A stretch of DNA of 64,000 bases, from positions 62,001 through 126,000 of the forward strand of contig CAJMSE010000007.1 in assembly GCA_905216025.1 (NCBI GenBank). The letters are read 5' to 3'. Both the position numbers and the translations under genes were made by a program. This stretch comes from an uncultured bacterium. Lineage in GTDB: Bacteria; Bacteroidota; Bacteroidia; Bacteroidales; Bacteroidaceae. Below the pieces are notes generated by a model. That model had not been told where the DNA came from, ran no database searches, and saw only the letters and a list, made by a program, of their open reading frames with translations. Of the stretch, positions 1-8,662 are shown in pieces (within the stretch, counting starts at the first letter, position 1; every line of letters starts with the position of its first letter).

Positions 1-161
1 AGTATGAGCATAGGGCGCATCTGCTTGCCCGTGCGCCGGCGTATATGGGCCAGTGCCTGCGAGAGAAGGCCGTCGGAATGCGTTAGCGACTCGTTGAACA
101 ACCCGATGAAATCGCCCAGATTGGCCTCTATTGGTTTTCTAATCCGTGATAAATAGTCCAT
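1..161 (-). CDS. Polyprenyl synthetase, N-terminal part (partial at window edge)
   Basis: Only the first 53 codons lie in the window; the gene continues to the left. The start is the ATG read leftward from position 161. The peptide begins MDYLSRIRKPIEANLGDF and contains HIRRRTGKQMRPMLIL, the GK-x-MRP pattern at the start of all-trans polyprenyl diphosphate synthases of the IspB/isoprenoid chain elongation type, which make the side chain of quinones or undecaprenyl-like carriers. The aspartate-rich catalytic motifs would be beyond the window. It is divergent from polA. Family call is likely; chain length and substrate cannot be judged. Confidence 0.75.
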   Translation of the reverse strand, partial: MDYLSRIRKPIEANLGDFIGLFNESLTHSDGLLSQALAHIRRRTGKQMRPMLI

Positions 162-177
162 CGAATCTAATTTGATA

Positions 178-185
178 CAAAATTA
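178..185 (-). promoter_or_regulatory. Possible -7 box for the polyprenyl synthetase gene
   Basis: Read on the minus strand the sequence is TAATTTTG, a match to the Bacteroidota -7 consensus TAnnTTTG, about 17 nt before the ATG at 161. The implied leader would be short. No clear -33 partner was identified, so this is tentative. Confidence 0.35.
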
Positions 186-247
186 GTTATTTTTATTCGG
201 ATACTGATTATTTTTTCGTACTTTTACGCTTAAATTTAAATAGAATT

Positions 248-3016
248 ATGGATAAACTGTTCCTCATAGACGCTTACGCGCTGATATACCGTTCATACTA
301 TGCCCTCATCCGCAGCCCGAGAATAAACTCGAAGGGGCTCAACACCTCGGCGGTGATGGGATTCGTCAACACTCTCAACGAGGTGATGACCAAGGAGAAG
401 CCCACCCACATCGGCGTGGCCTTCGACCCGGCCGGCCCCACGTTCCGCCACGAGGCCTACCCCGAGTATAAGGCGCAGCGCGAGGCGTGCCCCGAAGACA
501 TTAAGATGTCGGTGCCGATCATCAAGGACATACTCGAGGCCTTCCGCATACCCATCATCGAGGTGGCGGGCTACGAGGCCGACGACGTCATCGGCACCCT
601 CGCCGTGAAGGCGGCCGAGGCCGGGGTGACCACATACATGCTCACCCCGGACAAGGACTACGGCCAGCTCATCCGCCCGAACGTATACATGTACCGCCCG
701 CGCCACGGCAATGCGGGATATGAGATACTGGGCGAGGCCGAGGTGGAAGCAAAGTACGGCATCGCCTCGCCGCTCCAGGTGATAGACCTGCTCGGACTGA
801 TGGGCGACGCGTCGGATAACATTCCCGGATGCCCGGGCGTGGGAGAGAAGACCGCCGTGAAACTGATCAGCGAGTTCGGAAGCATCGAAGAGCTGCTCGC
901 CGGCACCGACCGGCTGAAGGGTGCGCTCCGGAAGAAGGTGGAGGAGAACCGCAAGCAGATCGAGTTCTCAAAGTTCCTCGCCACCATCAGGACAGACGTC
1001 CCCACCCCACTCGACCTCGACGCCCTCGCCGTGAGCGAGCCGGACGAGGACCGGCTGCGCCAAATCTTCACCGAACTGGAGTTTAAGAGCTTCGCAGAGA
1101 GGATTCTTAAAAAACCTGAAAAGAAGCAAAAAAGCGACAATGCGCAACTCGATCTCTTTGCCGAAAATACGCCCGACGGGACGGAAAGCTCCGAATTTTC
1201 GAGTTTTGAGAGCCTTAAAACCACCCCGCATGACTATCAACTCATTGATACAGAGGACGGAATGCGGCGTATTTATGACTATTTTAAGACAAAGCAAATT
1301 CTCAGTTTAGACACAGAGACCACCTCGACGGACGCAATCGACGCCGAACTGGTGGGTCTGAGCTTCGCCGTCGAGGAAAACGAGGCTTTCTACGTGCCCG
1401 TTCCGGCCGAACGTGAAGAAGCTCAAAAAATTGTAAACATATTTAAACCGCTATACGAAGACCCGCAAATCATGAAGGTGGGGCAGAATCTCAAGTACGA
1501 CCTCGAGGTGCTGGCGCGCTACGGCGTGACCCTCGCCGGCCGGATGTTCGACACGATGATAGCCCACTACCTCATCCAGCCGGAGCTCCGCCACAACATG
1601 GACTACATGGCCGAGGCCTACCTCCGATACCGGACGATACACATCGACGAGCTCATCGGCCCGAAGGGGAAAAGTCAAAAGTCGATGCGCGACCTGACGC
1701 CGGCCGACGTCTACGAGTATGCGGCCGAGGATGCAGACATCACCCTGAAACTGAAAAACAGGCTCGAGCCCGAGCTGAAGCGGCTCGGCGCCGAGTCGCT
1801 GTTTTACGACATCGAGATGCCGCTCATGCCGGTGCTCGCCGAGATAGAGATGCAGGGCGTGCGGATAGACACCGGTTCGCTGAAGGAAACGTCAAGAGTT
1901 CTTACCGCCCGGATGGAGGAGATAGAGCAGCGGATTTACGAGCTGGCCGGCGAACGGTTCAACATAGCGTCTCCCAAGCAGGTGGGCGACATCCTCTTCG
2001 GCAAGATGAAGATTGTGGAGAAGCCGAAGAAGACCAAGACGGGCCAGTATGTGACGAGCGAGGAAGTGCTCCAGACGCTGAAAGGGAAGCACGAGATAGT
2101 GGCCGACATACTGGAACACAGGGGGTTGAAGAAACTCCTCGGCACGTATGTCGACGCCCTGCCCAAACTGATAAACGCCCGCACGGGACGCATCCACACG
2201 TCGTTCAACCAGACGGTGACGGCCACGGGGCGCCTCTCGTCGAGCGACCCGAACCTTCAGAACATACCCGTGCGCGGCGAAGACGGCAAGGAGATACGCC
2301 GCGCCTTCATCCCGGAGCCGGGCTGTCTGTTTTTTTCAGCAGACTACAGTCAGATAGAACTGCGCGTCATGGCCCATCTCTCGGGCGACGAGAACATGAT
2401 AGAGGCATTCCGCGAGGGGCACGACATACACGCCGCCACGGCCGCAAAGATATATAAGGAAGATATCGGCGGCGTGACGCGCGACCAGCGGACGAAGGCC
2501 AAGAGGGCCAACTTCGGCATCATCTACGGCATCACCGTCTTCGGCCTGGCCGAGCGGCTCGACATCAGCCGCGACGAAGCCAAGCAGCTGATAGACGGCT
2601 ACTTCGAGACGTTCCCCGCCGTGCGTGCCTATATGGAGCAGGCCAAGGAGTCGGCGCGGAGCCTCGGCTACGTGGAGACGCTCTTCGGACGCCGCCGCTA
2701 TCTGGCCGACATCAACTCGCGCAACGCCACCGTGCGCGGCTTCGCCGAGCGCAACGCCATCAATGCCCCGATACAGGGCACGGCCGCAGACATCATCAAG
2801 GTGGCGATGATACGCATCTCGCGGCGCTTCAAGGCCGAGGGCGTTAAGAGCAAGATGATTCTCCAGGTGCACGACGAACTGAACTTCTCGGTGGTTCCCG
2901 AAGAGCGCGAGCTCGTGGAACGCATCGTCATGGAGGAGATGCAGGGCGCCTTCGACATGCGCGTGCCGCTCACCGCCGACTGCGGATGGGGAGCAAACTG
3001 GCTCGAAGCACATTGA
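248..3016 (+). CDS. polA: DNA polymerase I
   Basis: A 922-aa, full-length family A polymerase that fills gaps and removes primers in replication and repair. The N-terminal ~290 residues are a 5'-3' flap exonuclease (starts MDKLFLIDAYALIYRSYYAL; DPAGPTFRH follows). A linker leads to a 3'-5' exonuclease domain whose acidic pair is intact (D355-T-E357), so proofreading is probably active, unlike in Taq-type enzymes. Polymerase motif A is at D699 (SADYSQIELR), motif B is RDQRTKAKRANFGIIYG, and motif C is H875-D-E877. It is divergent from the polyprenyl synthetase gene. The start follows an A-rich leader without a good -7 box. High confidence. Confidence 0.98.
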   Translation: MDKLFLIDAYALIYRSYYALIRSPRINSKGLNTSAVMGFVNTLNEVMTKEKPTHIGVAFDPAGPTFRHEAYPEYKAQREACPEDIKMSVPIIKDILEAFRIPIIEVAGYEADDVIGTLAVKAAEAGVTTYMLTPDKDYGQLIRPNVYMYRPRHGNAGYEILGEAEVEAKYGIASPLQVIDLLGLMGDASDNIPGCPGVGEKTAVKLISEFGSIEELLAGTDRLKGALRKKVEENRKQIEFSKFLATIRTDVPTPLDLDALAVSEPDEDRLRQIFTELEFKSFAERILKKPEKKQKSDNAQLDLFAENTPDGTESSEFSSFESLKTTPHDYQLIDTEDGMRRIYDYFKTKQILSLDTETTSTDAIDAELVGLSFAVEENEAFYVPVPAEREEAQKIVNIFKPLYEDPQIMKVGQNLKYDLEVLARYGVTLAGRMFDTMIAHYLIQPELRHNMDYMAEAYLRYRTIHIDELIGPKGKSQKSMRDLTPADVYEYAAEDADITLKLKNRLEPELKRLGAESLFYDIEMPLMPVLAEIEMQGVRIDTGSLKETSRVLTARMEEIEQRIYELAGERFNIASPKQVGDILFGKMKIVEKPKKTKTGQYVTSEEVLQTLKGKHEIVADILEHRGLKKLLGTYVDALPKLINARTGRIHTSFNQTVTATGRLSSSDPNLQNIPVRGEDGKEIRRAFIPEPGCLFFSADYSQIELRVMAHLSGDENMIEAFREGHDIHAATAAKIYKEDIGGVTRDQRTKAKRANFGIIYGITVFGLAERLDISRDEAKQLIDGYFETFPAVRAYMEQAKESARSLGYVETLFGRRRYLADINSRNATVRGFAERNAINAPIQGTAADIIKVAMIRISRRFKAEGVKSKMILQVHDELNFSVVPEERELVERIVMEEMQGAFDMRVPLTADCGWGANWLEAH

Positions 3017-3069
3017 TTTTGAGGTTATAAGGTTGGCAGGTGGGAGGTCATGAGGTTGCTGTAGCGCGA

Positions 3070-3085
3070 TGTTTCCCGTGAAACA
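3070..3085. other. parS-like 16-mer, copy 1
   Basis: TGTTTCCCGTGAAACA differs from the ParB-binding consensus TGTTnCACGTGAAACA only at position 7, and has perfect 6-bp inverted arms TGTTTC/GAAACA. It lies between polA and the first M50-like gene, in a block that is duplicated 1.4 kb downstream. It could be a genuine centromere site, or just a palindrome in a repeated leader. Proximity to the candidate origin at about 32 kb fits parS biology. Confidence 0.4.
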
Positions 3086-3209
3086 ATGGTCCGAAAACCA
3101 CGAAAAAGCAAAATAAAAGACAACCGCAAGACAAACTAAAGACAACCACAAAACAAATAAAAGACAACGATAAAGCAATTATAAAACAATTAATTAAACT
3201 TTTAAGACA

Positions 3210-4355
3210 ATGATCAAGCAAGCAATAAAGTCCATCGCGGAGCTCTTCGGCGGAATGCTGATAATCACGGGTGTAGCGTTTCTGATTACCATGACCATGA
3301 TGGGGAAGAGCCCGGAAGAAATCGCCGGCATCCTCTCCGAGGCGGATTTCGCCGACATTGCGAAATCCTGCGCAATGTCGGTGGCCGTATTCATCGTCAC
3401 CATGATGCCCCAGTTTGCCATCCATGAGGTAGGCCACCTCATCGGCGGACTGCTCACGGGCTACCGTCTCGTGTCGTTCCGCATAGGCAGCACGGCCTTG
3501 ACACGCCACGGCGGCCGCTTCTCACTGCGCAGCTATAACCTGGCATACAGGGGAGTGCAGTGCATTATGGCTCCGCCGGACACCACACCAGAGACCATGC
3601 CCTACGTGATATATAACGCCGGGGGCATCATCGCCAACGCCGTGACCGCCATTGCAGCCACAGCCGCACTGCTGCAATACAGCCACATTCCCTCCCTCAT
3701 CTTCTACCTGCTATTATTCACGGCCATCACCGGCTTCATCTTAACCGTCAGCAGCAGCATACCAAAGAAGTCGAACGGTAACAACAACGACGCTTACACC
3801 ATCATGCTGTTCCATCGCAACATCCTGAGCCGCAAGCTCTTCGCTGATCAGATGCACATCAAAGCCATGCTCATTAACGGCACACGGCCGAAAGACATCC
3901 CCGAAAATCTGTTTGAAATCCCCTCGCCCACCGACTACTTCGACGACACCCACGTATCGGCTGTCATCATGGCAGCAAGCCGCAAGCTCGACACCGGCGA
4001 TACGGCCAAAGCCCACGCCATACTGCGCGAGGCGGAAAGCCACCGCGACGAGATAAGAAGTTTCCTCGTCATGGATATCGAAAGCGAACTGCTATACACC
4101 TCGCTCGTGCTCGGCGATATTGCCGGGGCACGCCTCCTCTACACCCCCATACTCAAGATGTACATCACAGGACACAGCCTCGAAATGTCGTCGAAGTCGC
4201 GCACACTCTGCGCCGTGGCCATGCTGATGGACGGCGACGAGGCCGAGGCACGCCGCATATACGGCGAGATGGAGGCCAACAGAAGCAGATACATGATGCA
4301 GGGCGAGGCGGAGATGGACCTCGCGCTGGCCCGCGCCGTCATCGGACGGCAGTAA
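3210..4355 (+). CDS. M50-like membrane metallopeptidase, first of a tandem pair
   Basis: A 381-aa protein. The N-terminal half is membrane-spanning (hydrophobic stretches near 12-32, 55-70, 135-155 and 160-180). It holds the zinc motif H72-E-V-G-H76 followed by LIGGLLTGYRL, as in site-2 protease (M50) relatives that cut in the membrane plane. The second M50 region reads SSSIP...NDAY, so the N of NxxP and the G of the DG pair are replaced, which may weaken activity compared with the neighbour. The C-terminal ~180 residues are soluble and helical, ending in a TPR-like segment (AEARRIYGEMEANRS). The ATG follows a leader rich in AAGACAA repeats. It is about two-thirds identical by eye to the next gene. 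Substrate unknown. Confidence 0.75.
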   Translation: MIKQAIKSIAELFGGMLIITGVAFLITMTMMGKSPEEIAGILSEADFADIAKSCAMSVAVFIVTMMPQFAIHEVGHLIGGLLTGYRLVSFRIGSTALTRHGGRFSLRSYNLAYRGVQCIMAPPDTTPETMPYVIYNAGGIIANAVTAIAATAALLQYSHIPSLIFYLLLFTAITGFILTVSSSIPKKSNGNNNDAYTIMLFHRNILSRKLFADQMHIKAMLINGTRPKDIPENLFEIPSPTDYFDDTHVSAVIMAASRKLDTGDTAKAHAILREAESHRDEIRSFLVMDIESELLYTSLVLGDIAGARLLYTPILKMYITGHSLEMSSKSRTLCAVAMLMDGDEAEARRIYGEMEANRSRYMMQGEAEMDLALARAVIGRQ

Positions 4356-4472
4356 AGCAGCGGCAGCGACCAATGAAAACGACGCGCGGAATGGACAAAT
4401 AGGGTGTGAGGCCATCGGGGTATGGGGTTGTAAGGTTGTGCGGCGGAAAGTTATAAAGTTTCCGTAACGCGA

Positions 4473-4488
4473 TGTTTCCCGTGAGACA
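4473..4488. other. parS-like 16-mer, copy 2 (diverged)
   Basis: TGTTTCCCGTGAGACA, the counterpart of the site at 3070 in the duplicated block. It has one further mismatch to the parS consensus, in the right arm. Its surroundings (ACGCGATG before, CAATGGcCCGAAA after) match copy 1, so it arose by the same duplication. Confidence 0.3.
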
Positions 4489-4546
4489 ATGGCCCGAAAG
4501 ACCACGAAAAAGCAAATAGAATACAACTATAAAACATTATAAGACA

Positions 4547-5692
4547 GTGACTAAGCAAGCAATAAAGTTCATTGCGGCACTCTTCGGCGGCATGCTGATA
4601 GGCGTGGGCATAGTGTTCCTGATTGCCATCGCCATGACTGGGAAGAGCGTGGGGGAGATTGCCGGTATCCTCTCCGAGGCGGATATCGCAGACATTGCGG
4701 TAAGCTGCGCAATGTCGCTGGCCGCCTTCATCATCACCACGATGTTCCAGATAGTCATCCACGAGGGCGGCCACCTCGCCGGCGGACTACTCACGGGCTA
4801 CCGCTTCGTGTCGTTCCGTATAGGCAGCATCGCCCTGATACGCCACGACAGGCGCTTCGCCCTGCGCCGCTACAGCGTTGCCGGCACGGGAGGGCAGTGC
4901 CTTATGATACCACCGGACACCACGCCCGAGACCATGCCCTACGCGGTATACAACGCCGGGGGCGTCGCCGTCAACATAGCGGCAGCCATAGCCGCCACAG
5001 CGGCGTTGCTATCGTGCAGCGACATCCCAATCTTCGCCTTCCACCTATTATTATTTACGGCCGTCACCGGCTTCTTCTTCGCCGCCCTCAACGGCATCCC
5101 GATGAAAATGAACGGCGTCACCAACGACGGTTACAACATCTTGCTGTTCCGCCGCAACGTGCTGAGCCGCAAGCTATTCGCAAACCAGCTGCGCATCAAC
5201 GCCATGATTCAGGACGGCACGAGGCCGAAAGACATTCCCGAGAAACTGTTTGAAACACCCTCGCCCACCGACTACTCCGACGCCATACACGCCGCGGCCG
5301 TCATCATGGCGGCAAGCCGCAAGCTCGACGCCGGCGACATGCCTGCCGCCCACGCCATGCTGAGCGAGGCGGAGAGTCACCGCGACGAGATGATAGGCCT
5401 GCTCGTCAAGGAGACCGAATGCGAACTCGTCTTCACATCTCTCGTACTCGGAGATACTGCCGGGGCGCGCCGCCTATACACCGACGAACTGAAGAAATAT
5501 ATCGCGTCATACCGCAACACCATGTCGTCAAAGCAGCGCATACTCTGCGCCGTGGCCATGCTGATGAACGGCGACGAGGCCGAGGCACGCCGCATATACG
5601 ACGAGATGGAGGCCAACCGCAGCAGATACATGATGCAGGGCGAGGCGGAGATGGACCTCGCGCTGGCCCGAGCCGTCGTCGACCGGCAGTGA
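4547..5692 (+). CDS. M50-like membrane metallopeptidase, second of a tandem pair
   Basis: Same length (381 aa) and architecture as the gene 1,337 bp upstream, so the pair is a tandem duplication. The start is GTG at the position where the first copy has ATG (AAGACA-gTG-A), supported by alignment of both leaders. The zinc motif is HEGGH, and the second motif is NGIP...NDGY, so the NxxP and DG elements are both intact, unlike in copy 1. The last ~35 residues are nearly identical between copies. It ends 5 nt before a strong GC hairpin. Probably an intramembrane protease or an inactive relative; the target is unknown. Confidence 0.75.
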   Translation: MTKQAIKFIAALFGGMLIGVGIVFLIAIAMTGKSVGEIAGILSEADIADIAVSCAMSLAAFIITTMFQIVIHEGGHLAGGLLTGYRFVSFRIGSIALIRHDRRFALRRYSVAGTGGQCLMIPPDTTPETMPYAVYNAGGVAVNIAAAIAATAALLSCSDIPIFAFHLLLFTAVTGFFFAALNGIPMKMNGVTNDGYNILLFRRNVLSRKLFANQLRINAMIQDGTRPKDIPEKLFETPSPTDYSDAIHAAAVIMAASRKLDAGDMPAAHAMLSEAESHRDEMIGLLVKETECELVFTSLVLGDTAGARRLYTDELKKYIASYRNTMSSKQRILCAVAMLMNGDEAEARRIYDEMEANRSRYMMQGEAEMDLALARAVVDRQ

Positions 5693-5697
5693 AGCCT

Positions 5698-5727
5698 CTC
5701 CCGACCTCCCCTTGGGGAGATCGGGAG
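5698..5727. repeat. GC-rich hairpin repeat
   Basis: Fourteen-base arms with one mismatch around a TT loop; the core is CCTCCCCTTGGGGAG. The same core occurs at 26115-26128 inside leuS and at 59620-59636. It sits just after the M50-like gene and directly abuts the dispersed repeat beginning at 5731. It lacks a T-run, so it is not an obvious intrinsic terminator. Confidence 0.6.
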
Positions 5728-5730
5728 CGG

Positions 5731-5882
5731 CTCTCAAAAACTCTTTTGCAACCTGTCAAAAACACTTTTGACAGCTCTCAAAAACGCATTTGAAAGCAGC
5801 CACAATACATCGGCGGGCAACCCGACACACCGTCACGGGCAACTCGTTACATCATCAAAACGGCCTCGCTGCACCGTCAAAG
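5731..5882 (+). repeat. Dispersed intergenic repeat, copy A
   Basis: The left half has several CTCAAAAAC / TTTTGACAG words that can pair with one another. The middle is ACAATACATCGGCGGGCAAC. The right half repeats a module like ACACCGTCA three times at roughly 25-30 nt. Copies B (32235-32400) and C (59664-59825) share the same order of words; a fragment lies at 20308-20366. It fills most of the gap between the M50 pair and the Lrp regulator. No protein-coding content is evident. Confidence 0.7.
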
Positions 5883-5905
5883 CATACCCGCGGCATCGCA
5901 TCCCC

Positions 5906-6382
5906 CTACTCCACCACACCGACGCCGTAGCCGTGCTTCACCTCTTCCATCACGAAGGTGCTCTCTATCGAGGCCACGCTCTCTATCTTGCCGAGCACGT
6001 TGATGAGGAACTGCTGGTATTCCTTCATGCCGAGCGAGTGTATCTTGAGCATGTAGTCGAAGTGGCCGGATATGTTGTAGCACTCGGTCACCTCCTTCAT
6101 GCGGGCTATGCGGGTGGTGAAGTCGTTGGCCGTGTCGGTGTTCAGGCGGCTCAGCTTCACGCTGCAGAAGACCACGAAGCCGCGGTTCAGCTTGCCGGCA
6201 TCGAGCACGGCGATGTATTTGCGTATGTATCCCTCGCGCTCAAGGCGCTTCCAGCGCTCGAAGACGGGCGTGGGCGACAGGTGTACGCGGGCCGCCAGCT
6301 CCTTGTTGGTCATGCGGGCGTTGTGCTGCAAGGCATCGAGGATGAGCAGGTCGGTATGGTCAAGGCGTTCTGTTTCGTTCAT
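5906..6382 (-). CDS. Lrp/AsnC family transcriptional regulator
   Basis: A 158-aa protein with an N-terminal winged helix-turn-helix (LDHTDLLILDALQHNARMTN, then KELAARVHLSPTPVFERWKRLE) and a C-terminal RAM/ligand-binding domain (GHFDYMLKIHSLGMKEYQQF). This is the standard two-domain Lrp layout. Such proteins form octamers that sense amino acids and control nearby metabolic genes. It is divergent from metY with about 145 bp between the starts, so it may regulate methionine or cysteine synthesis; that is inference from position. Confidence 0.92.
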   Translation of the reverse strand: MNETERLDHTDLLILDALQHNARMTNKELAARVHLSPTPVFERWKRLEREGYIRKYIAVLDAGKLNRGFVVFCSVKLSRLNTDTANDFTTRIARMKEVTECYNISGHFDYMLKIHSLGMKEYQQFLINVLGKIESVASIESTFVMEEVKHGYGVGVVE

Positions 6383-6460
6383 GTTTATGCGTCGTTTTTA
6401 GAAAATATGCGTTGAATAACAGTGCAAATATAGTGATATTTTCCGAAAAACACGAAATGC

Positions 6461-6491
6461 TTGGAAACTCTTTCACGGCTTATTACCTTTG
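6461..6491 (+). promoter_or_regulatory. Promoter of metY
   Basis: TTG at 6461 and TACCTTTG at 6484-6491, about 20 nt apart: a good match to the Bacteroidota sigma-ABfr promoter. It lies 37 nt before the ATG at 6529 and rules out upstream in-frame starts at 6412 and nearby. Confidence 0.75.
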
Positions 6492-6528
6492 CATCAGAAA
6501 CAAGTGGAACCCCAAAAACAATAAAGCA

Positions 6529-7827
6529 ATGAAAAAAGAGACACTCAGCAGACTGCACTTCGAGACGCTTCAGCTCCATGTAGGACAGGAAAATCCCGAC
6601 CCGGCGACAGATGCCCGGGCCGTGCCGATATACCAGACGACATCATACGTGTTTCGCAACTCGCAGCATGCGGCCGACCGCTTCGGACTGCGCGACGCGG
6701 GAAACATCTACGGCCGGCTGACAAACTCCACGCAGGGCGTGTTTGAAGAGCGCGTGGCCGCACTCGAAGGAGGCGTGGCCGCACTGGCCGTGGCCAGCGG
6801 AGCGGCAGCCATAACGTATGCACTGCAGAACGTGGCGCAGGCCGGCGACCACATCATCGCAGCCGACAACCTGTATGGCGGCACGTACAACCTCGTGGCG
6901 CACACGCTCGCCACGCAGGGCGTCGGCCACACAATAGTAGACCCCGCCGACTTCGCCGCCGTGGAGGCAGCATTCAGACCCAACACAAAAGCAATCATAA
7001 TAGAGACGTTCGGCAACCCCAACGCCAGCGTCACAGACATCGACCGCATCGCGGAGATAGCCCACCGCCACGGGGTTATCGTCATCGTGGACAACACGTT
7101 CGGCACGCCTTTCCTCATCCGCCCGATAGAGCACGGCGCCGACGTGGTGGTGCACTCGGCCACGAAGTTCATCGGCGGCCACGGCTCGAGCCTCGGCGGA
7201 GTGATAGTAGACGCCGGACGTTTCGACTGGAAGGCCAACGCCGGCAGGTATCCCACGCTGGCCCAGCCCGACCCGAGCTACCACGGAGCCGTGTTCGCCG
7301 ACGTGGCCGGCGCCGCAGCCTTCGTCACCCGCATCCGCGCCGTCATCCTGCGCGACACCGGTGCCGCCATATCGCCATTCAACGCATGGATTCTCCTCCA
7401 AGGTCTTGAGACGCTGAGCCTGCGCGTGGAGCGTCACGCCGCCAACACGCGCCGCATCGTCGACTTCCTCGCCGCCCACCCGAAGGTGACCCGCGTGAAC
7501 CATCCGCAGCTGCCCTCGCATCCCGACCACGAGCTCTACACCAGACTCTTCCCGAATGGCGGCGGCTCCATCTTCACCTTCGAGATTGCCGGCGGGGAGA
7601 GGGAGGCATGGGCATTCATCGACAGTCTCGAGATATTCTCGCTGCTGGCGAACGTCGCCGACGTGAAGAGCCTCGTCATACACCCCGCCACCACCACCCA
7701 CTCGCAGCTCTCACCGGAGGAGCTGGAGCAGCAGGGCATCCACCCGTCGACCATCCGCCTGAGCATCGGCACCGAGCACGTGGACGACCTCATAGAGGAT
7801 ATAGCGCAGGCGCTGGAGAGGGTGTAG
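6529..7827 (+). CDS. metY: O-acetylhomoserine aminocarboxypropyltransferase / cysteine synthase-like
   Basis: A 432-aa PLP enzyme of the Cys/Met metabolism family. It uses O-acetylhomoserine and sulfide (or methanethiol) to make homocysteine or methionine. Family signatures are FETLQLHVGQENPDPATDAR at the N-terminus, GRLTNSTQGVFEERVAALEGG, and the PLP-lysine region SATKFIGGHG (K213). Its length matches the MetY subgroup rather than shorter cystathionine gamma-synthases. The reading frame stays open upstream, but the promoter at 6484-6491 and homology both favour the ATG at 6529. An Lrp-type regulator is transcribed divergently. Confidence 0.93.
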   Translation: MKKETLSRLHFETLQLHVGQENPDPATDARAVPIYQTTSYVFRNSQHAADRFGLRDAGNIYGRLTNSTQGVFEERVAALEGGVAALAVASGAAAITYALQNVAQAGDHIIAADNLYGGTYNLVAHTLATQGVGHTIVDPADFAAVEAAFRPNTKAIIIETFGNPNASVTDIDRIAEIAHRHGVIVIVDNTFGTPFLIRPIEHGADVVVHSATKFIGGHGSSLGGVIVDAGRFDWKANAGRYPTLAQPDPSYHGAVFADVAGAAAFVTRIRAVILRDTGAAISPFNAWILLQGLETLSLRVERHAANTRRIVDFLAAHPKVTRVNHPQLPSHPDHELYTRLFPNGGGSIFTFEIAGGEREAWAFIDSLEIFSLLANVADVKSLVIHPATTTHSQLSPEELEQQGIHPSTIRLSIGTEHVDDLIEDIAQALERV

Positions 7828-7862
7828 GAAGGAGGGAGCTTCCCTTTCTCCAAAAAAATCAC

Positions 7863-7870
7863 TATCTTTG
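7863..7870 (+). promoter_or_regulatory. -7 box upstream of the ThiF/MoeB-type gene
   Basis: TATCTTTG, a perfect -7 consensus, 24 nt before the ATG at 7894. It indicates that this gene is transcribed independently of metY, which ends at 7827. Confidence 0.65.
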
Positions 7871-7893
7871 CAACCGGATAGACACCCATCGAT

Positions 7894-8655
7894 ATGAACG
7901 GACTGACAGAAGAAGAACTGAAACGCTACAACCGGCACATCATCCTGAAAGACATCGGACTGCCGGGACAGATGAAGATAAAGGCCGGGCGCGTGCTCGT
8001 GGTGGGTGCCGGAGGACTCGGCTCGCCGGTGCTGATGTATCTCGCGGCTGCCGGCGTGGGCACGATAGGCGTTGCCGACGGCGACGTCATAGACATAAGC
8101 AACCTCCAGCGCCAGGTGATACACTCCACACGGGGCATCGGCAGCAGCAAGGCCGAGTCGGCAAAGAGGCGCATGCTCGATATAAACCCCAACGTCAACG
8201 TGGTGCTCTACAAGGAGTTTCTCGACGAAGAGAGCATCGCCGGCATCGCAGCCGGCTACGACTTCATCGTCGACGGCACGGACAACTTCGCCGCAAAGCT
8301 GCTCATCAACGACACCTGCACGGCCCTCGGCAAGCCCTTCTCGCACGGCGCGATATTCGAGTTCGAGGGCCACACCTTCACATACGTGCCCGGTTCGGCG
8401 TGCTACCGCTGCATCTTCGGAGCCGCACCGCCGCCCGAGGTGATGCCGGCAAAGGCCGGTGCCGGACTCTTCGGCGCCATAGCGGGAATGCTCGGCACGA
8501 TACAGGCCGCCGAAGCGCTCAAGTATCTCACCGGCACGGGCACCCTGCTGACAGACAACCTGCTCCGCTTCGACGCCCGCACGATGGACTTCATCAAGCT
8601 GAGGGTAAGAAAAGACCCGGAGTGCACCGCCTGCGGCGGCGTCAGCCGGCAGTGA
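7894..8655 (+). CDS. ThiF/MoeB/HesA-family adenylyltransferase
   Basis: A 253-aa E1-like enzyme that would adenylate the C-terminal glycine of a small sulfur carrier (ThiS, MoaD or similar). It has the start LTEEELKRYNRHIILKDIGL, the nucleotide loop VVGAGGLGSPV, DVIDISNLQRQ, and two zinc cysteine pairs (CYRC and CTAC). Where MoeB and ThiF usually have a cysteine just before the AG(V/L) loop, this protein reads AKAGAGLFGA, so an acyl-disulfide or thioester role is doubtful. It is convergent with the CNNM gene, 7 bp apart. No thiamine or molybdopterin genes lie nearby, so the partner is unknown. Confidence 0.85.
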   Translation: MNGLTEEELKRYNRHIILKDIGLPGQMKIKAGRVLVVGAGGLGSPVLMYLAAAGVGTIGVADGDVIDISNLQRQVIHSTRGIGSSKAESAKRRMLDINPNVNVVLYKEFLDEESIAGIAAGYDFIVDGTDNFAAKLLINDTCTALGKPFSHGAIFEFEGHTFTYVPGSACYRCIFGAAPPPEVMPAKAGAGLFGAIAGMLGTIQAAEALKYLTGTGTLLTDNLLRFDARTMDFIKLRVRKDPECTACGGVSRQ

Positions 8656-8662
8656 CAAGCCA

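Noticed and set aside
293..706. Long open frames opposite polA and other GC-rich genes
   Set aside because: They are antisense shadows with arginine/histidine/alanine-rich composition and no start signals; the plus-strand genes are clear homologues.
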